Below, piece after piece: positions 33,248 to 38,937 of a stretch of DNA of 38,937 nt. Numbering within the stretch: position 1 is the stretch's first letter; the number at the start of each line of letters is the position of its first letter. The DNA comes from TMED14 sp003444795. GTDB lineage: Bacteria > Bacteroidota > Bacteroidia > Flavobacteriales > Schleiferiaceae. The notes under the pieces are model-generated. The model was not told the origin of the DNA, searched no databases, and saw nothing but the letters and a program-made list of their open reading frames with translations. Made by a program: the position numbers and the translations under genes. The stretch is from contig CAXBRT010000005.1 in assembly GCA_963978445.1 (NCBI GenBank), positions 1 to 38,937 on the forward strand, written 5' to 3'.

Positions 33248-34657
33248 ATGCGCATTTCCCTACCCATTTTCGCTTCCTTTGTCGGATTCATGGCCACAGC
33301 TTACACGCTGTCAGGCCAGCCCATTCCATCCAACGCCTTGAGCTTTGACGGCTCGGACGACTATGTTTTATCCACGGCACAAGGTGCAAGTGGTAACTCC
33401 GCCCGCACAATAGAAGCGTGGATTAAGACCACGGCTAACTGCATTCCTGGAGCAGGGGGCGGTGTACAACAAACGATCGTAGACTGGGGCACTTTTGCTA
33501 CAGGCGCGCGCTTCACCTTCAACCTACTGTGGGCTAACGCGCCTAGAATTGAAGTGGGCGGAAATGGATTGAGTGGCGTAACGGCCGTGAATGACGGCTA
33601 CTGGCACCACGTGGCCGTCGTTTACGACCCCAATGCAAGTAACACCTACAAACTTTATGTAGACGGCCAATTAGATGCTCAAGGAAACCTAACGATTTCA
33701 ACAAATACTACTTCAGGGACCTCTATCCAGATTGGGAAGCGGGTAGATGGAAATAATCCGTTTACGGGTGAAATTGATGAAGTGAGAATTTGGAACACCG
33801 CACGAACCTCTTCCCAAATTTCCTCCAACTATAACAAGGAACTATGTGGCCTTTCAATCCCCGCCAGCCTAGTGGTTTACTACAAGGCCAACCAAGGCAT
33901 AGCATCGGGGTCAAATTCCACAGTTAATATTTTGTACGATGCGGGCAACTTTACGTACGGCACACTCTACAACTTTGCCTTGACTGGCTCCTCCTCCAAT
34001 TGGGTAGCCGGCGCCCCCCTTCCCGGTGGCAAAGACACCACGCTAAGTGCTTCTGCCTGTGCTTCCTACACCGACCCCCTTGGCAATACTTACACCACCT
34101 CAGGCACATATACCTATGCCTACACCATGGCGAACGGATGTGACTCTACTGTGCATTTGCAACTTACCATTGACACCGTAGATACCGGTGTTACGCAAAC
34201 TGGGAGTATGCAGGTCATGAACCTTTTGACCGCGAACGCGAGCAACGGGAGCTACCAGTGGGTGGATTGCGCAAATGGCTATGCCCCCATTTCGGGCGCT
34301 ACAAGCCAAAGCTACACGGCAAACGCGAACGGCTCGTATGCAGTCATTGTAACCCAAAACGGATGCACCGATACTTCCGCATGCTATACGGTGGCGGGAA
34401 TTGGAATTCGCGAATCCGCACCAGCACAAATTGTATTGATACCCAACCCCTCCAAGGGGACCTTTACGGTGGACCTGGGCCAAACCGCGTCCAAGGCGAA
34501 TGTGGAGATTTGGGACGTCATGGGCCGTCGGGTTTTTCAAAAATCCTCGGAGGGCGTTCAACGTGTACCCATACAGACCAAACTATCCCCTGGGGTGTAT
34601 TTGGTCAAGGTTCAGGCAAACGGTCAAAGCGTCACGCGCCGAATGGTCATCGAGTAA
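33248..34657 (+). CDS. T9SS-secreted protein with LamG-like domain
   Basis: The 469-residue protein begins with a signal peptide (MRISLPIFASFVGFMATAYT up to LSGQ). A concanavalin A-like LamG domain (about 28-210) follows, with ALSFDGSDDYVLS, RTIEAWIKT, WHHVAVVYD, YKLYVDGQLD and GEIDEVRIWNTARTSSQI. Then come two short Ig/SprB-like repeats (about 255-310 and 315-375) and a T9SS type A sorting domain (about 390-469; PNPSKGTFTVDL, GVYLVKVQANG). LamG domains bind glycans or proteins, so the likely role is surface adhesion or polysaccharide binding. It appears to be transcribed alone, divergently from tRNA-His. The next gene begins 36 nt after its stop with its own promoter-like box. Confidence 0.92.
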   Translation: MRISLPIFASFVGFMATAYTLSGQPIPSNALSFDGSDDYVLSTAQGASGNSARTIEAWIKTTANCIPGAGGGVQQTIVDWGTFATGARFTFNLLWANAPRIEVGGNGLSGVTAVNDGYWHHVAVVYDPNASNTYKLYVDGQLDAQGNLTISTNTTSGTSIQIGKRVDGNNPFTGEIDEVRIWNTARTSSQISSNYNKELCGLSIPASLVVYYKANQGIASGSNSTVNILYDAGNFTYGTLYNFALTGSSSNWVAGAPLPGGKDTTLSASACASYTDPLGNTYTTSGTYTYAYTMANGCDSTVHLQLTIDTVDTGVTQTGSMQVMNLLTANASNGSYQWVDCANGYAPISGATSQSYTANANGSYAVIVTQNGCTDTSACYTVAGIGIRESAPAQIVLIPNPSKGTFTVDLGQTASKANVEIWDVMGRRVFQKSSEGVQRVPIQTKLSPGVYLVKVQANGQSVTRRMVIE

Positions 34658-34681
34658 GCCCGGCATTCCATTTTCTTCACC

Positions 34682-34689
34682 GACCTTTG
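34682..34689 (+). promoter_or_regulatory. -7 box of the glycosyltransferase 4 gene (GACCTTTG)
   Basis: GACCTTTG lies 4 nt before the ATG at 34694, identical in sequence to the gcvT box and with near-identical spacing. Confidence 0.45.
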
Positions 34690-34693
34690 CGGC

Positions 34694-35722
34694 ATGCGCA
34701 AAGTGATTCATGTGGTCCGAATGTGGCCCACGAAGAACGATCCACAACACGGGAGTTTTGTTGTGGCTCATATCCGCGCACTTGCACCCCATATCGAACA
34801 ACAGGTAGTTGTTTGGGATGGCAAACCAGACGCCCTCCACCTATTGGACGAGGAATTCCAGCTTTACGCACCCGCTTCCAACGGATTTAGCGCCAAATGG
34901 CGTCAGCTGCGCGCCCTCGTTTCAGAATTCACTCCTCATATTGTGCATGTACATGGTGGAGGCAAGGATAGCGCCTTAACCTTCCTCCTTCTCCACATGT
35001 TGCACGGTTCGCGAATCAAGCGCATTGTAACGGAGCACCAAAGTCAATGGGCTACTGCTCCTGACCCTGGAGCCATTTGGACCCTCCGCCTAGCACATGT
35101 TAGAACCGCGGTTTCACCATGGCTAGCACGGCTCATGCAGCCTTTCAGCGCGGGAAGCCAGATGCACGTGATTCCCAATGTCTTGATGGCTCCGACCCTT
35201 CCTTTGGAACGTTCCGAGGCCACCCATCGCCGCTTTCTCTGGGTGGGCGATTTGGTCGCCGTCAAGGGACTACAGCAGCTGCTGGAGGCCTGGGCGGAAC
35301 ATCACACCGGCCATCCCAACGACACATTGACACTAGTAGGTGGTACTGGAAAAGCTGGACTACATGCAGATCACCTTCCAAAAGGAGCTACCTATGTTGG
35401 TCCCGCAACCCCCGAGGAGGTTCATACCCGTATGCTGCACCATGACATCCTCGTGGTCAATAGCCTGCGCGAAACGTTTAGCATGGTGATTGGTGAGGCC
35501 TTAGAACGCGGAATGTCCGTACTCTGTACGCCCATTCCAGGGCCGCATAGCGTGTATGGCGAGGCCGGAATCACCTACCGCAACGACCACAGTGTAGAGG
35601 ACCTCATAGCCCACCTCGCCAAAGCAGAAAAATGGAACGATGCCCCTCAGAGGTTGGATGCTTTCCGTGCAGAGAGCGTCACTAAGGCCTTCTTAGATCA
35701 TTACGCCCCTGCTGGAAAATAA
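34694..35722 (+). CDS. Glycosyltransferase family 4 (GT-B fold)
   Basis: The 342-residue GT-B enzyme has an N-terminal acceptor domain starting VIHVVRMWPTKNDPQHGSFV, an IVHVHGGGKDSALTFLL segment, and a GT4 C-terminal donor domain. The latter has FLWVGDLVAVKGLQQLLEAW (about 178-197), LTLVGGTGKAG and the sugar-nucleotide site NSLRETFSMVIGEALERGM (about 255-273), with the first Glu of the EX7E motif in RETFSMVIGEAL. It transfers a sugar from a nucleotide donor to a lipid, protein or polysaccharide acceptor. It is not BshA as far as I can see, despite lying beside bshB1. It converges on bshB1 with only a 6-bp gap. Confidence 0.9.
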   Translation: MRKVIHVVRMWPTKNDPQHGSFVVAHIRALAPHIEQQVVVWDGKPDALHLLDEEFQLYAPASNGFSAKWRQLRALVSEFTPHIVHVHGGGKDSALTFLLLHMLHGSRIKRIVTEHQSQWATAPDPGAIWTLRLAHVRTAVSPWLARLMQPFSAGSQMHVIPNVLMAPTLPLERSEATHRRFLWVGDLVAVKGLQQLLEAWAEHHTGHPNDTLTLVGGTGKAGLHADHLPKGATYVGPATPEEVHTRMLHHDILVVNSLRETFSMVIGEALERGMSVLCTPIPGPHSVYGEAGITYRNDHSVEDLIAHLAKAEKWNDAPQRLDAFRAESVTKAFLDHYAPAGK

Positions 35723-35728
35723 AGACCT

Positions 35729-36457
35729 TTACCGTAAATCGGTCAAGAGGTTGACCCCGGGGCGACGCTCCACGAGGAAGCCCTCCGCATGCGTTACGTA
35801 CATCGCTCGGCCCCACTCACGAGAACGAGCCTCTATGCCTTCTAGAAAGCCTTTGGATGAAATTAGGGTTTCCGGTTCTTGGCTGTTGGCATCAAAAAAC
35901 TGGGACGTATGGGCCAAAATACTGGCCATTTTTTGCTCCATGAAGCCCGTGATGTCGACGGAAAAATCAGGGGTCAAATCGTAGTACTGGATGTAGTGGT
36001 ACACATGGTCGGGACGATGAGCCATCTGCTCGACCCCCTCCCACTCCGTCTTCAAGGCCTTTAAGCCGGCCTTGAAGCAAGCCTCCACAATGAGCGCCGA
36101 AGCATTTCCATGATCGGGGTGGCGATCACGCGGCGCCGTGGCCAGCACAATACGCGGCCGAAATGCGCGGAGGTAGGCGATTAATGTACGTTGATTTTCC
36201 TCAGAATTCTGAACAAAACCATCGCGCATTCCCGCGTTGAGACGTTGAGAAACCCCCAGGATTTCCGCCGCTTGCCGAGCTTCCGCATCGCGGAGTTCCG
36301 GAGTGCCACGGGTGCCCATTTCGCCGCGCGTGAGATCCAAAATACCCACCGAATCGCCCGCTGCGACATGTTTAGCTAGGGTTCCCCCACATCCCAATTC
36401 TACATCATCGGGATGAGCGCCAATGGCTAAAATGTCTACGGGGAGTATGGAGGGCAT
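35729..36457 (-). CDS. bshB1: Bacillithiol biosynthesis deacetylase BshB1 (PIG-L/LmbE family)
   Basis: BshB1 removes acetyl from GlcNAc-malate in bacillithiol synthesis. The 242-residue protein carries the PIG-L zinc motif GAHPDDVELGCGG (about 12-24), the TRGEMGTRGTPELRDAEARQ AAEILG substrate-loop region typical of BshB1, and the second zinc motif PRDRHPDHGNAS (about 109-120) with the catalytic Asp/His. The end GRAMYVTHAEGFLVERRPGV matches BshB1 more than mycothiol MshB. A TAACTTTG box 19 nt before the ATG overlaps the stop codon of the upstream peroxidase gene. Bacillithiol is inferred as the low-molecular-weight thiol; bshA and bshC are not in the window. Confidence 0.92.
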   Translation of the reverse strand: MPSILPVDILAIGAHPDDVELGCGGTLAKHVAAGDSVGILDLTRGEMGTRGTPELRDAEARQAAEILGVSQRLNAGMRDGFVQNSEENQRTLIAYLRAFRPRIVLATAPRDRHPDHGNASALIVEACFKAGLKALKTEWEGVEQMAHRPDHVYHYIQYYDLTPDFSVDITGFMEQKMASILAHTSQFFDANSQEPETLISSKGFLEGIEARSREWGRAMYVTHAEGFLVERRPGVNLLTDLR

Positions 36458-36476
36458 CGGATAGATTTTCAGCAGG

Positions 36477-36484
36477 CAAAGTTA
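36477..36484 (-). promoter_or_regulatory. -7 box of bshB1 (TAACTTTG), overlapping the peroxidase stop
   Basis: On the minus strand TAACTTTG is a perfect TAnnTTTG match whose first three bases are the TAA stop of the glutathione-peroxidase-like gene. bshB1 could therefore have its own promoter or be co-transcribed. Confidence 0.5.
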
Positions 36485-37051
36485 CTCGACCCCCGCAAAC
36501 TGCTTGATTTCCTTGATCAGGGGAGAAGTCGTCATCAAGTAGGAGGCGGTCCACTGGCCTTGGTCATTCACCAAAAATTTGCAGAAGTTCCAGCGGACAT
36601 TGGCATTGCTATTCCCATTCTGCTCCTTCATGGTCAGCCACTGGTACACAGGATGAACGTTCTCCCCTTTAATGGAGACTTTTTCCATCATCTGGAACGT
36701 CACACCATAGTTCTTGCTACAGAAGGACTGTATTTCACTGGCAGTGCCGGATTCTTGGCCACCAAAATCATTGCATGGAAAGCCGAGGATGACAAATTCC
36801 TCTTGGTTTGAAGCCTCCCACAAAGCCTGTAAATCCTTGTACTGTGGCGTAAAACCGCACTCAGAAGCCGTGTTCACAATGAGCACACGCTTGCCGCGAA
36901 GCTGCTCAAAGTCAAAGTGCTCACCTTCTAAGGTGTTGGCAGACAAACTGTAAAAATCAACGGCGCCGTTTACGGGCTGGGCAACGCTTTTACCGCATCC
37001 CAACAACATTCCAAGTAGACCCATAGCAAAAAGTGAGGCGATTTTTTTCAT
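36482..37051 (-). CDS. Lipoprotein glutathione peroxidase family protein (thiol peroxidase)
   Basis: The 189-residue protein starts with a lipoprotein signal (FAMGLLGMLLGC, lipid Cys near residue 19). The thioredoxin-fold peroxidase domain holds the catalytic tetrad settings: Cys in NTASECGFTPQY (about 56-67), Gln in GFPCNDFGGQESG (about 95-107) and Trp in VRWNFCKFLV (about 153-162). The cysteine in GFPCNDF matches the resolving Cys of thioredoxin-dependent members. It reduces hydroperoxides in the envelope using thioredoxin-like donors rather than glutathione. It has Cys, not selenocysteine. A TAAATTTG box lies 7 nt before the ATG, and bshB1 follows on the same strand after 24 bp, so they may form a redox pair. 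Confidence 0.93.
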   Translation of the reverse strand: MKKIASLFAMGLLGMLLGCGKSVAQPVNGAVDFYSLSANTLEGEHFDFEQLRGKRVLIVNTASECGFTPQYKDLQALWEASNQEEFVILGFPCNDFGGQESGTASEIQSFCSKNYGVTFQMMEKVSIKGENVHPVYQWLTMKEQNGNSNANVRWNFCKFLVNDQGQWTASYLMTTSPLIKEIKQFAGVE

Positions 37052-37058
37052 GTTTAAA

Positions 37059-37066
37059 CAAATTTA
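37059..37066 (-). promoter_or_regulatory. -7 box of the peroxidase gene (TAAATTTG)
   Basis: On the minus strand this perfect TAnnTTTG match lies 7 nt before the ATG at 37051. Confidence 0.55.
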
Positions 37067-37129
37067 GGGAGAAGTCTGAGATCCTCCGCGTAAGTAACCC
37101 CGTTTCGCGTTTAAAGTTTAATCGAGCAC

Positions 37130-37137
37130 TACCTTTA
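37130..37137 (+). promoter_or_regulatory. -7 box of the ccmBCDE operon (TACCTTTA)
   Basis: TACCTTTA lies 4 nt before the ccmB ATG. It is divergent from the peroxidase promoter across an interval of about 60 bp. Confidence 0.5.
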
Positions 37138-37141
37138 CGCT

Positions 37142-37816
37142 ATGGTTCGGGCAAAAATCCTTGCACAGTTTATCCGCTGGGAATGGACATTGGAATACCG
37201 ACGTTCCAACGGCTGGTTCCTCCCCGTCCTTTTTGCGGCCATGGTGGGCTATTTAGTCAGCTTACTGGTTCGGCAACCCAATCCCGTCCAGTGGTTAAGC
37301 TTGCTATGGATTACGCTCGTTTTTAGCGCATTGCAGACGGCCACGCGCAGTTTTTCGGCGAGCGCGTCAGAATGGCTCTACCTCAATCAATTGGCTCGAC
37401 CCATCGAACTGCTCCTGGGCAAATCCATCACCACAGCCCTGAACACCGTTTTTGTGGCATGGACCGGCGTATTTCTATTTGGATTGTGGTTGGGCTGGCC
37501 CCGGCCGGATGGCGTAGATGCCTTTCCCATGGGCCCTTTTTTGATCAGCATCACCTTGGGGGCAGTATCCATGTCGACCACACTGAGTTTTACAGCGGCT
37601 TTGTCGTCCAAACTATCGCGCAACACAGGTGTCATGGCCATCTTGAGCCTCCCCTTGCTTCTTCCTACCCTCTTAGTCGCCATGCGCTCAAGCAAACTGG
37701 CGCTCTTGGGCGAACCATGGACTGTATTATACCCTAATTGGTTGGGCGAATTCGCTCTTTCACTTCTTCCTTTAGCCCTCGGGGGCTTGCTGTTTCCGTA
37801 CCTTTGGCGTTCCTAA
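37142..37816 (+). CDS. ccmB: Cytochrome c maturation haem ABC transporter permease CcmB
   Basis: CcmB is a membrane subunit of the CcmABCD complex that releases holo-CcmE in cytochrome c maturation. The 224-residue protein has six hydrophobic helices and the family's N-terminal segment FIRWEWTLEYRRSNGW, followed by TRSFSASASEWLYLNQLARP and a SITLGAVSMSTTLSFTAALS stretch. Family identity rests on this pattern and on ccmC directly downstream. Its stop overlaps the ccmC start by one base (TAATG). No ccmA is seen upstream, where the divergent peroxidase gene lies, so the ATPase must be elsewhere. Confidence 0.9.
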   Translation: MVRAKILAQFIRWEWTLEYRRSNGWFLPVLFAAMVGYLVSLLVRQPNPVQWLSLLWITLVFSALQTATRSFSASASEWLYLNQLARPIELLLGKSITTALNTVFVAWTGVFLFGLWLGWPRPDGVDAFPMGPFLISITLGAVSMSTTLSFTAALSSKLSRNTGVMAILSLPLLLPTLLVAMRSSKLALLGEPWTVLYPNWLGEFALSLLPLALGGLLFPYLWRS

Positions 37817-38475
37817 TGAAAGCATGGAAAATACTCGGTTTAGCGCTGGTGGGATACTCCCTCTACGCCGGTCTTATGTTTGACGTTCCGCGCTTGGTCA
37901 TTCTGCACGAAACAATCCGAAATCTCTACTTCCACGTTCCCATGTGGTTCACCATGATTGCGCTACTCGGTGGATCGCTGGCCTATTCCATTCGCCTGCT
38001 TCGATCAGGCGATGCAGGCCAAGCCATGGACTTGGACCGCGATCGACAAGCCAAAGTCTTTGCGGAAGTCGCCATGGTATTTGCTCTACTCGGCCTCTTT
38101 ACGGGAATGGTTTGGGCAAAAGCTACGTGGGGAGCCTACTGGACCGCAGACCCCAAGCTCAATGGTACCGCCGTCACTTTGCTTATCTATGCGGCCTATT
38201 TCGTTCTGCGAGGCAGTGTGGATGACCCTGAAAAGAAAGCCCGCTTAGGGGCCGTTTACAACGTTTTTGCCTTCGTACTCATGATTGTCTTTATCGGCAT
38301 CCTGCCAAGAATGACCGATTCCTTGCACCCTGGAAACGGGGGCAATCCCGCGTTTGGCAACTACGACCTAGACAATGGCATGCGCATGGTCTTCTACCCA
38401 GCAGTTCTGGGATGGATCTTGGTAGGATGGTGGATCGCCACGCTCCGTGTGCGTTTGGCTCGATTGAACGCTTAA
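37816..38475 (+). CDS. ccmC: Haem exporter/handling protein CcmC
   Basis: CcmC of the haem-handling protein superfamily delivers haem to CcmE at the periplasmic face. The 219-residue product has six membrane helices, the tryptophan-rich WWD-type motif WGAYWTADPKLNGTAV (about 113-128) and flanking histidines in YFHVPMWF (about 37-44) and SLHPGNGG (about 170-177) that would coordinate haem. I chose the ATG at 37816, which overlaps the ccmB stop; a longer frame to 37738 lies within ccmB. A 19-nt gap separates it from the ccmD-like gene. Confidence 0.94.
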   Translation: MKAWKILGLALVGYSLYAGLMFDVPRLVILHETIRNLYFHVPMWFTMIALLGGSLAYSIRLLRSGDAGQAMDLDRDRQAKVFAEVAMVFALLGLFTGMVWAKATWGAYWTADPKLNGTAVTLLIYAAYFVLRGSVDDPEKKARLGAVYNVFAFVLMIVFIGILPRMTDSLHPGNGGNPAFGNYDLDNGMRMVFYPAVLGWILVGWWIATLRVRLARLNA

Positions 38476-38494
38476 TTATTTGAACTGCCTCGGA

Positions 38495-38662
38495 ATGAAA
38501 TCTTTTTTCTTACAAGCCCCTCCCGCTGAAATGGCGGACCTCTTCCGCAGCGAAGGCAAGATGTATGTCGTGCTCGCCGTACTTGGAATCGTGTTTGTCG
38601 GCCTGGCGGCCTATTTGATTTGGATGGACCGCCGCTTGAGCAAATTGGAGAAAAAATCATGA
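38495..38662 (+). CDS. ccmD: Small CcmD-like membrane protein
   Basis: The 55-residue protein has one membrane helix (about 24-43, YVVLAVLGIVFVGLAAYLIW) followed by a basic, Leu/Lys-rich cytoplasmic tail (MDRRLSKLEKKS), the typical CcmD topology. The name depends largely on position between ccmC and ccmE, because sequence signal is low in proteins this short. CcmD helps release CcmE from CcmABC. The ATG at 38495 is preferred over a TTG at 38480. The stop overlaps the ccmE start by 4 bases (ATGA). Confidence 0.8.
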   Translation: MKSFFLQAPPAEMADLFRSEGKMYVVLAVLGIVFVGLAAYLIWMDRRLSKLEKKS

Positions 38663-38937
38663 AACGCAGCCACATTCTTGCCTTGGTGGTCATTGCGGTG
38701 CTCATTGGGGCCCTATTGGTCACCCTTCAAGACGCTAGCGTGTATGCCACTTTTGACTTGGCCGAAAAGCAAAAGCCCGAAACCGTCACGGTAGTAGGCA
38801 CTCTAGACTTGGAGGAGCCCATAGATTTCAACCCAAAAACGTCCATGCTCCGCTTTACAGCTGTGGACAAGGAAGGTGGGCGTTCCGTGGTTTTATACAA
38901 CCAACCAAACCCCACGGAGTTTGAGCGCTCCGAAGAA
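38659..38937 (+). CDS. ccmE: Cytochrome c maturation haem chaperone CcmE, 3'-truncated by window edge
   Basis: Ninety-three residues are visible and the frame is open to the window end. The N-terminal membrane anchor (HILALVVIAVLIGALLV, about 5-21) is followed by an OB-fold start with VYATFDLAEKQ, VTVVGTLDLEEPIDFNP and MLRFTAVDKEG, the family pattern in which haem is later bound to a His in a downstream HECPT- or HKYD-like motif not included here. It receives haem from CcmC and passes it to apocytochromes in the periplasm. Its ATG overlaps the ccmD-like stop. Confidence 0.9.
   Translation, partial: MKRSHILALVVIAVLIGALLVTLQDASVYATFDLAEKQKPETVTVVGTLDLEEPIDFNPKTSMLRFTAVDKEGGRSVVLYNQPNPTEFERSEE

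Noticed and set aside
34694..35722. BshA, the first enzyme of bacillithiol synthesis, next to bshB1
   Set aside because: The N terminus lacks the BshA start pattern and the gene is convergent with bshB1; a generic GT4 call is safer.
36482..37051. Selenocysteine-containing glutathione peroxidase
   Set aside because: The active-site codon is a cysteine codon and there is no in-frame TGA or SECIS-like element.
1..38937. Mobile elements, prophage, CRISPR arrays or genomic island
   Set aside because: I found no transposase, integrase, phage gene, regular spaced repeats or flanking direct repeats; gene content and codon use look uniform and housekeeping in nature.

Overview
The window looks like a chromosomal segment of a free-living, probably marine Bacteroidota, most likely Flavobacteriales-like (my inference). 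The evidence is three large surface or secreted proteins with C-terminal type IX secretion (T9SS) sorting domains, -7 promoter boxes of the Bacteroidota TAnnTTTG type, no Shine-Dalgarno-like leaders, a long-form glyceraldehyde-3-phosphate dehydrogenase, a MiaE-type tRNA hydroxylase, a bacillithiol-type deacetylase and a ccmBCDE cytochrome c maturation cluster. Genes are very tightly packed; no gap exceeds about 220 bases. I see no insertion sequence, prophage, CRISPR array or rRNA.

Layout. 1-3.2 kb: 3' part of a giant T9SS cargo protein with a bidirectional terminator, convergent with a Na+/solute symporter (3.2-4.7 kb). 4.7-7.2 kb: recR coupled to a glycosyltransferase 2 gene that carries a degenerate sugar-phosphate transferase tail. 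7.2-9.9 kb: a 2-oxoacid dehydrogenase E2 gene broken by one in-frame stop, then a DnaQ-like exonuclease and a fumarylacetoacetate hydrolase family enzyme, all overlapping. 10-14.8 kb: a second giant T9SS protein, also broken by one in-frame stop. 15-17.6 kb: clpB. 17.5-19.8 kb (minus): dapF, a GNAT acetyltransferase and mltG, overlapping. 19.9-21.4 kb: HtrA protease. 21.6-23.0 kb: GAPDH. 23.2-23.9 kb: tcdA. 23.9-25.5 kb (minus): gcvT followed by an Lrp/AsnC regulator. 25.6-27.5 kb: divergent miaE and an MltF-like lytic transglycosylase. 27.5-32.4 kb (minus): four-gene LysM / SGNH / SGNH / MBOAT operon, a predicted envelope O-acylation system. 32.6-34.7 kb: lipoprotein cytochrome c, tRNA-His, LamG T9SS protein. 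34.7-37.1 kb: a glycosyltransferase 4, bshB1 and a lipoprotein glutathione-peroxidase-family enzyme. 37.1 kb to the end: ccmB, ccmC, ccmD-like and a truncated ccmE.

Common themes. Several loci serve the cell envelope: dapF (meso-diaminopimelate), mltG and the MltF-like enzyme (glycan strand cleavage), the LysM/SGNH/MBOAT operon (possible glycan O-acylation), two glycosyltransferases and T9SS cargo. Others serve protein quality control (clpB, htrA) and respiration or redox (cytochrome c, ccm genes, bacillithiol and peroxidase genes).

The most notable observations are: (i) twelve genes have a TAnnTTTG-like box only 3-7 nt before the start codon, implying widespread leaderless transcription; (ii) two otherwise intact genes each carry exactly one in-frame nonsense codon with no frameshift; (iii) the four-gene MBOAT operon with two different SGNH partners and a LysM protein; (iv) a 9-bp inverted repeat upstream of the GAPDH promoter and a palindrome upstream of clpB that may be operators.
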